Positions 11,381 through 20,724 of a stretch of 64,000 bases of DNA are shown in pieces. The notes under the pieces are model-generated. The model was not told where the DNA came from, made no database searches, and saw only the letters and a list, made by a program, of their open reading frames with translations. The number at the start of each line of letters is the position of its first letter. Position 1 is the first letter of the stretch. Position numbers and translations under genes: made by a program. The stretch is taken from the NCBI GenBank assembly GCA_024803745.1, contig JANJXV010000017.1:269001-333000 (forward strand). The letters run 5' to 3'. Origin of the DNA: Megascapheus bottae. Lineage: Eukaryota; Chordata; Mammalia; Rodentia; Geomyidae.

Positions 11381-11615
11381 AGGGCTGGGAGTTTAGCCTA
11401 CTGGTAGAGTGCTTGCCTAGCTTGCATGAAGACCTGGGTTCGATTCCTTAGGACCACATACATAGGAAAAAAAAGCCGGACATGGTGCTGAGGCTTAAGT
11501 GGTAGAGCTCTAGCACTGAGAAAGTCCAAGGACAGTGCTCAGGCCCTGAGCTCAAGCTAGGACTGGCAAGAAAAATAAATAAATAAATAAACAAACAAAC
11601 AAACAAATAAAACAA
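11381..11615 (+). mobile_element. IDL-Geo-type dimeric SINE
   Basis: Both monomers are present; the tail is AAAT/AAAC repeats (11570-11612). Confidence 0.88.
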
Positions 11616-11761
11616 GAGGTCAGAGAAAGTATTTTTTGTTGGTTTGTTTTTTTGCACTAAAGTACTTTCATGACATCTGCAGAGCTTTTATTCTGCTTTA
11701 TTGTTGTTGCTTATTTGTGTTTTTTAAAATAGCATTCTTTTTCTGTTTGTTTTTTGCTTGT

Positions 11762-11963
11762 TTTTGCCAGTCCTGGGCTTGAGCTCAGGGTCTGAGCAGT
11801 GTCCTTGGACTTTCTTAAGGATACCACTCTACCACTTGAGCCTCAGCACCATTTTTGGCTTTTTTTTTTCTGTTTTTTCTATGTATGTGGTACTGAGGAA
11901 TTGAACCTGGATCTTCGTGCATGCTAGGCAAGCACTCTACCACTAGGCCAAACTCCCAGCCCC
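11762..11963 (-). mobile_element. IDL-Geo-type dimeric SINE
   Basis: Minus strand, with a small T-rich insertion at the junction of the two monomers. It is the last transposon before the unique EOMES interval. Confidence 0.88.
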
Positions 11964-11983
11964 ACTCTGCCCCGTTTTTGAGA

Positions 11984-14369
11984 AAGAATAGAAAGACTGC
12001 AGGAAGAAGAATGTAAGCTTGCCTTTACTCAGATTTAAAGCTTAATTAAGAGGTTCTAGAAAAGAAATAGGGAATCCATTGAAGTGTTGGAAGTGTTTCA
12101 GTTGGTGCTGAAAAACTGGCTCCAAACTGAGACCCAAGGATGGCATAAGAATATATCAAACTCAACTTGCAGCTTCCTCTCCTGTCCAAACATTTCAGAT
12201 TCTGCCTGCTTTTCTCAGCTCCTAACCTATCCCCAAATAGCTAACTACTCTACAGCCCAGAAATTCCTGACTTCAATACTTTGAAGCAAACACAGGGAGC
12301 AAACTTGTACCACGACTATGTGAATTAGAGAAAGATCTTGTTCGGAACTCTCCCTTAAACAGAAGACATGTCCGGGAGAGGGGGGATTTAGGTTGCATTT
12401 TTTTATACCTTTTCCTTTTTGTCCCAAACCACCAGAACATTTTGGTGATCTAAAATGACAACATTTCCGATTCCTAGTCGGGTCTTTTTTGTACTATATT
12501 TTCTTCTTGGTTGTTGTTGTTGTCACAGTTTTAATTATGTTTCAGATTAAATAAGTTTGGGGCAAGAAACTAGGACAAGCCAAACTTTGAAGCTAGCAAA
12601 CCCAGACTCCGCCCAGAAGGCAAGCGACTCAGCAAACTCACAGGCCGGCAAACTGCAAGACTCCTGAAGAGAAAGTAAACAAACCAGTCTCTGAGTACTT
12701 GATCTTTCTTTAAACGGAGTCTTGTTTATCGGTGTCACCCTAGGAGGATTAATTAAATACATCTCTTCTCAATTTGGTGTCTGACACTCCATCTTAGAAA
12801 TGCCGTATCACAAGGTGTTAATTGGGGCCACTCTGCCACTTATGTTTCTATTAAACACTGTGAGGGACTTTTCACAAGTACCAGAATCTTTTACTGTACA
12901 GTGCAAAAATATACAGGACTTGAAATAGACTAAAAACCGAGTTCTCTTTATGGTGCTTGTGATTAGCATTTTAAGGCTTTCCAGAGGGCAGAAATGGAAG
13001 ACTTTGAAATCCCACTGCAGTTTCCAATACACCACAGTTGGACTTGGGAATGTTGGACTGGGAAAGTGCTGATCCAATTGGGATGATTCCACATTCTGAG
13101 TCCAAATCTGTCCTCCATAATAAATACATATTTAAAAAAGCACTTTCCAAAGCATTTAACTGGACTTTCCAGTGCTATTTGGGACGAAGCTGCTTTGTCA
13201 GACATTTGACAGGCACTATTGGAAACACAGAACTTAAGCTGAGCCCCTACTGATGGCCTAGGACAAGCTCTGGTTCCAGGAAGGAGGAAATGGAGAATGT
13301 ACAGTCCAGAGAAAAGTTCCTGATGGCTTTAATTAGGAGCAGAAGGGGAGGAGGTCCTGGCTCATCTCTTGCTTCCCAGCAGCTAATCCTCTTAGCAGCT
13401 GCATTTCCGTGTTGCCCAGTTAGAATGACCCTCCCAGGCAAACCTTTATCCCAAGGTGAGAAGGGGGCTAGAAGCGTTTGCAAGCTGGGCTTTAAGCCTT
13501 CTGCTGATAAACCTGGTAGGATGTCTGGCAGAGCATTGGGGGACTGGAGGGGGGGGCGGGGGAGGAGGAGGTAAGGCAGACACAAAGGCCTTTACTCCTT
13601 GGTTTAACTCTAACAAAATTCAGCTAGGGCATGGAATGTCCTATGTCCTCCCTGGCAATCAAGACAACTTATCTATAATTAAAATGAACCACTGTGCCAC
13701 AGCTTGTTTGCAGGGAAGCAATGTGGGCGACAAAAAGGATTCTCCTTTGTAATTCTCCCATCCCCCAGTTTTAGCTAGTGTCCTATAACTAGTATCCTAA
13801 ACCCAGATTGTGTGAGAGCAGAGTACCAGCAGCAATGACCAAGGCCAGTAGCCTATATTGTAGCCACTTATAAACACTTATTAATGACCCATCAGTGTTT
13901 AGGCACTGAAAGGGACAAGATGATCCCAGGGAGCCTATATAACTCCAAAATTTGGTGGCCACCAGTAAATTCAGGAAAAGGCTACATGACTATGGATCGA
14001 GGATGGGAGTTTTCCAGGCTTTAGATTAAGTCTGTAGTAGGCAAATTGCATCTTGACCTGCAAACACTCCTTCTCCACCCCACCCTCAGCCAACACTCAT
14101 TGTCCAGAAATCCCAGTGAAGTCAGGAAATAACCTCATTTATCTACTAGGAGAAAAATGTGAAGGGGAGGGGGCAGACAAAAGCATCTCTAACCCACTCC
14201 CTCACTACTACAGCATCCAGGTAAAAGATTTTGGGTTCTTTCATATGGGGGAAGGGGACACAGTAAGCATAAACAGTGTTCACACTTCAGGAAAAGCACA
14301 AGGTAAAAAAGTAAACTGTGATTAAAAAAAAAACAGCATCAAATACACAGGAGAGAAAGCAGACCTATG
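11984..14369. other. Unique DNA downstream of EOMES
   Basis: No SINE, LINE or long simple repeat is visible, and no convincing gene. The open frames here look random. Part of it (13290-13580) is somewhat GC-rich. It could hold enhancers. Confidence 0.5.
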
Positions 14370-14391
14370 TCCATTTCCTTACTGAACCACA

Positions 14392-14397
14392 TTTATT
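14392..14397 (-). terminator. EOMES: Poly(A) signal AATAAA of EOMES
   Basis: Canonical AATAAA on the minus strand, followed within a few bases by a GT-rich TGTGGTTC stretch suited to a downstream element. It is the first canonical hexamer after the stop codon. A weaker ATTAAA at 15223-15218 could give a short 3' UTR of about 240 nt. Confidence 0.7.
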
Positions 14398-15217
14398 AAA
14401 AATTATTAAGACTGTACATAGAAATCCAAGACTTCTAAAAAGCTATAGGAAATGTGGCATCAGATTGCAGTTTTCTTCACATTACCAAAGTGGGGATGGG
14501 GAAGACCAACAAGGAGGATGAAATTGGGATTTTTCTTAACTGTGGTTCAAGTGAGTACAGAATAACTGGATACATTCTTAACTATCTAAGAAGTATGCAA
14601 TATTCCCAAATATCACTGAAATGATGAAATTCTCCCCTTACCACTGCAGCTGTTAAGGTAATTTACAACTTCCTTACAAAGCCAAAGCACCAACTTTACA
14701 TCATCTCAAATACCTATATAGTCTATTTATACAATATATTCCACATTATTCTACAGAGTATCTAAACACACATTGTACAATTTTAAAATTTCTCTGCCTT
14801 CTTCCTTCAATTTCTTCTCCCATTCTGTTTTTCTCTCTCTCTCCCTCACTCAATAACTCCTACAGGTCCCCTCCAACACATAGCAAAAGTCTAGTAAGAA
14901 CATGGCTTGTTCCAAAAGCCTGCAAGGAATCAAAGTCAGGTGAAGACTATAACACTTTCACAAAATTGACTCCCAGGCATTATATCTTTAGTCCCTTCAT
15001 AAAGGTGACAGCAGTAAGTTCCCTGTTGTGCATTAGGCTCAGCCAATTTCTTCCAGAAGCAAAACAGCTTAACACACTCAGCTTCTATTTGCTTAAAGAC
15101 TTACAGGTAGAAATGAAGAGCCAAAGGCTGTAATTCATTACATATTCCTGGTCACTCAATCTCCACAAGCTACTTTTCTTGTAGTAATAAGTCCCCAATA
15201 ATGGATAACCTTTGAAT

Positions 15218-15223
15218 TTTAAT
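15218..15223 (-). terminator. EOMES: Possible alternative poly(A) signal ATTAAA
   Basis: The common variant hexamer lies about 220 nt after the EOMES stop. I see no strong GT-rich downstream element, so use is uncertain. Confidence 0.25.
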
Positions 15224-15443
15224 ACATTTTCAACTCTGCAAAGAAAAAAAATTGCTAGGTTTGTTTCAGTTACCTGCAGCAATCAAAAAGCTTTGGCACC
15301 TTCTTTTAGAGAATTGCACAAAATAGGATACATCAAGTTGGAAGGCAAATGTCTTTTTGGCAACCTAGCAAAGAAGACAACATAAGACACCACCAAGTCC
15401 CTCTACCAATGTTAGCTAATTTTCATGAGGTTCAAATGACATT

Positions 15444-16182
15444 TTAGGGAGTTGTGTAAAAAGCATAATATCCCCCCATGGCTTTTGAGGTGTCCTTACT
15501 GTACTCCTCAGCATTAATGTCCTCACACTTTATGGAAGGAGAATTTTCATTACTTGAGGTGCTAGGAGACAGCCGCTTTCGCTTACAAGCACTGGTATAT
15601 ACCCCTGAATCATTGGAATCTAGAGACTTGATAGATGGAGGTGTTTCTATCCAAGAAGAACTGATTTCCTCTTTGACTTTCTCCTTGGAGAGCTGGTCTT
15701 CAGGGAACCCAGGAGAGGTCATTCTGGAGGTCCACGGTAGTCCGGCTGCCACCTTCCTCTGATAAGAACCTCTACTTCCCCACCCTGCCATTGCAGGGAA
15801 GGTTGGGTCAGGGTAATACCCCAGGGCATGGGAGGTTTGGAGAGGCAAGGGCTTAATGCCATATGGGAGCAAGGTACTGGAAGTATATTCAGATTCATAG
15901 GAACCAATGTCTAGTTTGTTGGTCCCAGGTTGCTGGACAGGCGTAACAAGCCACCGCTGGGGAGGGTTGGCCACCTCTTCATTCTGTTGGGGTGAAAGGA
16001 GGCCATTGGTCTGTGGCACAGTTCTCTCGCCATTGTAATATCGGGCTTGAGGTAAAGTGTTGACAAAGGGTTCCGGGAAGAAGTTTTGAACGCCAAACCG
16101 TCCTCCAGGGACAATCTGATGGGATCTAGGAGAATCCGTGGGAGATGGAGTTAATCTGTCATTTTCTGAAGCCGTGTACATG
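15444..16182 (-). CDS. EOMES: EOMES coding exon 6 (long form) and stop
   Basis: 739 nt encoding the C-terminal region. Using the distal acceptor (AG at 16184-16183) the exon starts with C and adds [19 protein letters not shown]. Using the proximal acceptor (AG at 16127-16126) it starts at 16125 and reads directly into SHQIVPGG. Both keep the frame because they differ by 57 nt. The segment carries [28 protein letters not shown] and the terminal YYAFYTTP before TAA. Confidence 0.96.
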
Positions 16183-19100
16183 CTACAATGTAAAGAGAAA
16201 CACTTAAAAATTAAAAATAATTAATAACTAATCTTGTTCCCAAACAAACATCCCAGAAATGAAAAAGGGTTTTTGACCTGTTGGTTGTCTAAGAAGGCTG
16301 GCATTTTGGACAAGAGCAACAGAGGCAGAGAATGGACACTTGAATCACGGGGAAAATTATCCAACATTAGATATTTAAGCTACAGAAAATCTGCCTTTGC
16401 AAGTCCTTACATAAAAAGAACTAAAAGCAATTCTTCTTGGCAATGTAATAAACATGGTGTTAAAACACATTAAACATGATAAACGTCAAGGCATTTTTGT
16501 TGGATGGTATGAAAAACAAGCTGTTAGTATTGGAGCTTTTATGAAAAAAGAGAAAAGTATATATATATATGTATTTTCTTGGGAGAATAAAAAAATAGCT
16601 CAAGTGAAAAAATACAAATAATACAGATCCTTAAAAATTTTAAATTTCTAATCAAATGCGGGGTGGGAGAAGTGCTCTTAATATTTGTTTAGAAGTTTAG
16701 GAAAGTTTTCTGTGAAAATTCTAAAATGCAAGTAAGATGAACAATATGAGAAAATACAAATTGATAAAATCCCAAATCTGAAAATTCTTCCTAGAATAAT
16801 GCCCTCAACAAAGTAAAAATGCATGTCTTAGTCAAGAAATGAATAAGAGAAAAGGGAAGAAAAAAAGGATGATTATAAACTGTACTTACGAATCATAGTT
16901 GTCCCTGAAGCCCTTTGCAAAGGGGTTATGATCAATCTTTAGCTGAGTAATCTAGATAGGGGAGAAGAGGAGTCATTGTGTGCTTTCAGCTTCCTGGAGC
17001 TAGCCTTAGAGATTCTTGGGATGTCTGTGCTACTTACATCAGTGTTTTGGTAAGCAGTCACCGCAATGAACTGTGTCTCTGAGAAGGTAAAAGTCTGTGT
17101 CTTTGAGGGTTCATTCAAGTCCTCTACACCATCCTCTGTAACTTCAACAATGTGCAGTCGTGGCTGGTATTTATGTAAAGACTGTAAGACTATCATCTGG
17201 AAATAGGACAGAAAAAGCATTACTAGATTTCCATGGCTTTCCCATTTTCACAATTTCACCACTGCCACTTCTGAAACTGAAAGCAGCACTGTGTTTGAAA
17301 AGCACATTTTCCCCTTTCTAAGTCCCCTTCCCAAAGATTTCAGCATTTCTCTTCTTTATAGTAAACTCACTGTTAATGAAATCCAGTAGGAAAGTAAAAA
17401 TAAGAAAAAGATTATTTTTTAAGTGAGCAGACAGGTCTAAACGCAGAATAAAGAGTATAAATTCTCCTTCGGAAGGAAACCAACAGCCAGTTAGCACTCC
17501 CTCTTCTTTTGCAACTCTACCTGAGTGTTGTTGTTATTTGCACCTTTGTTATTGGTAAGTTTTAATTTCCCAAAGGAAATCTCCTGTCTCATCCAGTGCG
17601 AACCAGTATTAGGAGACTCCGGGTGAACATACATTTTGTTGCCTAAGAGAAAATGAAACAAAAGACAAAGTCTCAGCATATAGGGGTACTTACAGAAGGA
17701 AGTAGGGGAGCGATGTTAGCTATGGGCATGATTTAAGAACAGATTCGCAACATAATCCTTCCAGGAATAGCTGCTTACAGAGATCAGGGAGAACAGCGGG
17801 AGTCCACTGATTCTCCTCACCCGGCCAGCCAGTCCTTTCCTAGGACAGTATCTCGGAACTTAGAATGGACAGAAGATGACTCTTAAAGGTTAATTTGGGA
17901 CCTTCTAAAACTGCGAAGTGGTTGAACTTTCCTCAGTGAACTCAACCGTAGCTAGACATTTCCCTAGCTAATGGGAAAATGCAGGAAGCCATTTCCAGCC
18001 AGAAGCTTCGATGACTATTGGATTCTTGGGTGGGGGGTAGGGGAGGGGGAGTGGAATAGGATCACTGTTCAATGTTCTAAACACTTATGACAGATAGGGA
18101 AGATTGTGGCTGAAATATGACTGTTTGCTCTTGAAGCAACCAAAGAAAGAAAGTTACGCTAACACCTCTGAGTCCGAGATTTGAGGGGGAGGGTGGGGTG
18201 GACAGAAGGTAGATTTAAATGCTAGCTGTCGGAGGCCAGGATTCTGAGTCCTCCTCTCTCCTCACCCTGCATGTTGTTGTCGGCTTTCCCGCAGGTCACC
18301 CACTTGCCTCCCTGGAAGCGCCAGTGGTTCGGGTCGGCCAGAACCACCTCTACGAACACGTTGTAGTGGGCAGTAGGGTTGAGTCCGTTTATGTTGAAGC
18401 TCAAGAAAGGAAACATGCGCCTGTACAGAGGAACAGAACCAAGATAAATGATTTCAATCCACATGCTGGAGAATTCGCGCCAGGACGCTCCCTGGCTCCT
18501 CCAGGTAGGCACTGGCGACGTGATGCAACGACCGACAAGGGGCAACGGGGCACGAAACGATTTGAAAACGTGCGAACTGACAACTCTCGGAGAAGCACCG
18601 AAACGATTTCCCCCCACGGTCACTGTATCCCTAATGCTCGTGCTTCTGAAATTTCCCCCGACTCCACTTCTCAACTCTTTCAGCAGCTTATTAATTTCCC
18701 GCTAAACGTAAAAAGTAATTTTAAATGCACCCTTGTCAGAGAACATGAAGCTACGTGTTCATCTGTGCACCTCTTTCCCAGCACCTACCCCCCCCCCTCT
18801 TTTCTCCACGTCTCAGTTAGAACTTTCTTGTTCCCGGCATCCGAGACGCGTTATCGCTCCCGAGCCTGCCTAAGCCCCTAAACCGAGTTTCCCAGACCCG
18901 TTATCAATTCCTCGCGCTCATCTGCCACATGCACTCATTGGAGACTCCGAGTTCTAAAAACAAGCCCGCGCTGGCGACCTTCCTATTTTCGCGGCTTAAG
19001 GAAACACAAACCAACACCCCGTGAGCTCACGGAGCTCTGCTCTTATGGATGAGCCCAAATGTTCGACTCCACACCCACCCACCCCCTGTGTCAGTTCAGG

Positions 19101-20201
19101 TGAGGAGGCACGGGGAGCCGCGGAGCCCTAACTCAGCAGGGATTATAGATGTGGAGACAAAAGAAAAGGGGGTGTGCGGGTGAAACACGGTGCCCCCCCT
19201 CCCGGACTACAAGCGCCTAACTCTCGGAAGAGTGAAGCGGCGAATCGGCACAAATCCTTCCAGCCCGCCTTCCCCAGCAACCACTCACTTTCCCTTTATC
19301 CCTGAGCCCACGGCCCTCTAACCCGCGCTCACCTGCCCTGCTTCGTAATGATCATCTCCGTCTGGTGACGGTGGAATTTGAGCCACAGAGGCCGGTTACA
19401 CAGGTAGACGTGGGCGCGGAAGCCGGAACCGGGAACTCCGAGGCCCCCCAGTCCTCCGCAAGATCCGGCCGCTGCGACCCCGGGGTACGGCCCGTACAGC
19501 GGAGACCCCTGGCTGTACGGATAAGCGCCCGGGCCACCGTCCGCGCCGCCACTGTTGCCGGCGCCGCTGCCTACGCCCGCTCCCGGGCCGAACTGCGCCC
19601 TGCCGGGTGGGCACATCGCGGCGGGGAATCCACCGGGGGGCAGCATGGAGCCGTAGGGGTAACGCGCGCCATTGGAAGTGGGGTACAAAGATCCGTGAGA
19701 CCCCCCGGCTGCTGCCTGGTACTGAAAGAGAGAGCAGGGCGCAGCCAGCTCAGAGCCTTGAGGCCCGGGGGATTGGAGGTAGTAGCGCTCGGAGCTCAGG
19801 CTGTCCATGGAGTAGCGCGCGGTGGCGGCGGCGGCGGCGGTGGCGGCGGCGACGGAGGACAGCTCCTCCTCCCCGCAGGGGGAGCCCTTACGGCCGTCCA
19901 GGGGCCCTGGCTTGGCCACCGTCGCAGCACTGGCAAAGGTATCCCCGGAGTCCGCGTCGCTGAGCATGGCCGCCGGGGGCCCCGGTCTGGCAGCAGCGGG
20001 TTCCGCGTTTTGCGCCTCGCAGGAAAGGCTGCCGGAGAACTTCTTGGGAGCCTTGTCCAAATCCAGCCTCTGAGCCGAGGAGGCCGAGCCGGAGAGGAAA
20101 CTGACGCCCCCGCCCCCGCCGCCTCTCGCACCCTCGAGCGGGTAGAAGTGCGTGCCTGGCAGGTTCACGGAGCTCACCAAGAGCTGCTCGCCTAACTGCA
20201 T
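15444..20201 (-). CDS. EOMES: Eomesodermin (TBR2), T-box transcription factor, six coding exons
   Basis: Join on the minus strand: 20201-19333, 18420-18266, 17642-17521, 17196-17038, 16951-16890, 16182-15444. All introns are GT-AG and the frame holds throughout, giving 2106 nt and 701 residues, close to the longer human form (about 705). The N-terminal 260 residues are Gly/Ala/Pro rich. The T-box DNA-binding domain spans about residues 263-455, with LNPTAHYNV (303-311), WRFQGGKWV (323-331), [11 protein letters not shown] (349-359), FIAVTAYQN (425-433) and HNPFAKGFR (443-451). The C-terminal region (456-701) corresponds to the family's transactivation region and ends YAFYTTP. Known role: a nuclear activator acting in trophoblast, mesendoderm, cortical intermediate progenitors and CD8 T/NK cells. 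The start is the ATG giving MQLGEQLL, as in orthologues; the codons just upstream lack another ATG. Identity is recognised from the protein text, not from a search. Confidence 0.98.
16125..16184 (-). promoter_or_regulatory. EOMES: Tandem alternative 3' splice sites of EOMES exon 6
   Basis: The distal site reads TTTACATTGTAG|C and the proximal site reads GATTCTCCTAG|A. Both complete the Ser codon started in exon 5 (TC|C or TC|A). Long and short isoforms differing by 19 residues just after the T-box are known for human EOMES, and this layout explains them. Confidence 0.85.
16890..16951 (-). CDS. EOMES: EOMES coding exon 5
   Basis: 62 nt from acceptor ATCTAG|ATT to donor TC|GTAAGT. It encodes [20 protein letters not shown] and two bases of a Ser codon, ending the T-box. 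The exon is too short to appear as an open frame of its own and was placed by family knowledge and splice signals. Intron 4 is only 86 bp. Confidence 0.96.
17038..17196 (-). CDS. EOMES: EOMES coding exon 4
   Basis: 159 nt, in phase at both ends, from acceptor TTTCCAG|ATG to donor GAT|GTAAGT. It encodes [15 protein letters not shown] through [11 protein letters not shown], carrying the second T-box signature. Intron 3 is 324 bp. Confidence 0.97.
17521..17642 (-). CDS. EOMES: EOMES coding exon 3
   Basis: 122 nt between acceptor TTCTCTTAG|GC and donor CAG|GTAGAG. It encodes [18 protein letters not shown] through NNNNTQ. The T-box motif [11 protein letters not shown] is intact. It ends in phase 0. 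Intron 2 is 623 bp. Confidence 0.97.
18266..18420 (-). CDS. EOMES: EOMES coding exon 2
   Basis: 155 nt between acceptor TGTACAG|G and donor G|GTGAGG. It encodes [16 protein letters not shown] onward to NNMQ, the core of the T-box, including WRFQGGKWV. It begins one base from the end of codon 290 and leaves one base of codon 342. Intron 1 is 912 bp. Confidence 0.97.
19333..20201 (-). CDS. EOMES: EOMES coding exon 1
   Basis: 869 nt encode residues 1-289 plus two bases of codon 290. The exon holds a Gly run near residues 26-31, an Ala-rich stretch (about 115-130) encoded by a GCC/GGC-type repeat, and the start of the T-box ([11 protein letters not shown], 263-273). The donor is AG|GTGAGC. On the opposite strand this GC-rich exon gives long spurious open frames. 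Confidence 0.97.
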
Positions 20202-20204
20202 GCT

Positions 20205-20212
20205 ATGCAAAT
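20205..20212. promoter_or_regulatory. Octamer motif beside the EOMES start codon
   Basis: Perfect ATGCAAAT (plus strand), the POU/Oct octamer, ends four bases upstream of the EOMES ATG. POU factors act in the same early lineages as EOMES, but binding here is only suggested by the match. Confidence 0.35.
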
Positions 20213-20252
20213 TGCAGACGGCAGCTGGCTGCTACCTCTGGTCCCGAGGTCT

Positions 20253-20261
20253 TATTATAAA
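20253..20261 (-). promoter_or_regulatory. EOMES: TATA-like site close to the EOMES ATG
   Basis: TTTATAATA on the minus strand about 55 bp upstream of the ATG. If used, it would give a very short 5' UTR (about 25-30 nt). It is an alternative to the TATA at 20617. Confidence 0.3.
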
Positions 20262-20609
20262 GGCGGGATGGGGCCAGCCAGCGCCCTCTTCCGAGGGGAA
20301 GGTTACTTCCCCTTCCTCCCGCTCTCGGGCTACCCACCTGCAGCTACGGCGCGCACCCGAAATTGGCCGTCCTTTCTGCACAGAAAGCGCACTGAGTTTT
20401 GAACGTAAGAGGTGGATACTGACCAAGATGCACGCAGTCTCCTTTGGCTGCTCAGTCCATCTTGTCTCTGTGGACCCCTGTGCACTCACACCAGGGAAGA
20501 ACTTAGATCTTTTGTTTCTCTTTACCCACCCGAGTCTTTCGGCCCCTTCTCTGCTGCCAAACCATTGATCTACTTGACCACCTGGAAACTCGCCGGCTGT
20601 CGCTAGCTG

Positions 20610-20617
20610 CTTATATA
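20610..20617 (-). promoter_or_regulatory. EOMES: TATA box of EOMES (distal candidate)
   Basis: TATATAAG on the minus strand, with a CCAAT box about 50 bp further upstream. This predicts a start site near 20585 and a 5' UTR of about 385 nt. Motif and spacing are seen; use as the start is inferred. Confidence 0.6.
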
Positions 20618-20666
20618 TGTGCCGCCAGGGAGGGGCTTCGAAGACCCACACTTTGGGGAGCATTTT

Positions 20667-20671
20667 ATTGG
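20667..20671 (-). promoter_or_regulatory. EOMES: CCAAT box upstream of EOMES
   Basis: CCAAT on the minus strand (ATTGG on plus), about 85 bp before the start site predicted from the TATA box at 20617. This is the usual NF-Y position. Confidence 0.5.
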
Positions 20672-20707
20672 CTGATAGAGATGACATTGATTCAGTTAGT
20701 CATTTAT

Positions 20708-20722
20708 TAATTGGATCAATTA
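20708..20722. promoter_or_regulatory. Inverted TAATTG homeodomain-type half sites
   Basis: TAATTG and CAATTA face each other across GAT, about 90 bp upstream of the distal TATA box. Such TAATT pairs are typical homeodomain dimer sites. No function can be shown from sequence. Confidence 0.3.
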
Positions 20723-20724
20723 TC

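Larger units (their letters stand above)
14370..15443 (-). other. EOMES: EOMES 3' untranslated region (predicted)
   Basis: AT-rich, repeat-free sequence of about 1.07 kb from the stop codon to just past the best poly(A) signal. No coding potential or transposon is seen. The exact cleavage site is inferred. Confidence 0.7.
18480..20350. promoter_or_regulatory. EOMES: CpG-rich island over EOMES exon 1 and promoter side
   Basis: The GC content and CG dinucleotide density rise sharply compared with the AT-rich surroundings, strongest at 19330-20150. This is the usual picture for a developmental regulator promoter. Boundaries were judged by eye. Confidence 0.75.

Noticed and set aside
18219..18881. 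Plus-strand open frame of 220 codons across EOMES exon 2 and intron 1
   Set aside because: It overlaps the exon antisense and runs through intron; no domain is recognisable.
19365..20195. Plus-strand open frame of 276 codons over EOMES exon 1
   Set aside because: It is antisense to the GC-rich coding exon, has Arg/Gly-rich low-complexity text and no known domain.
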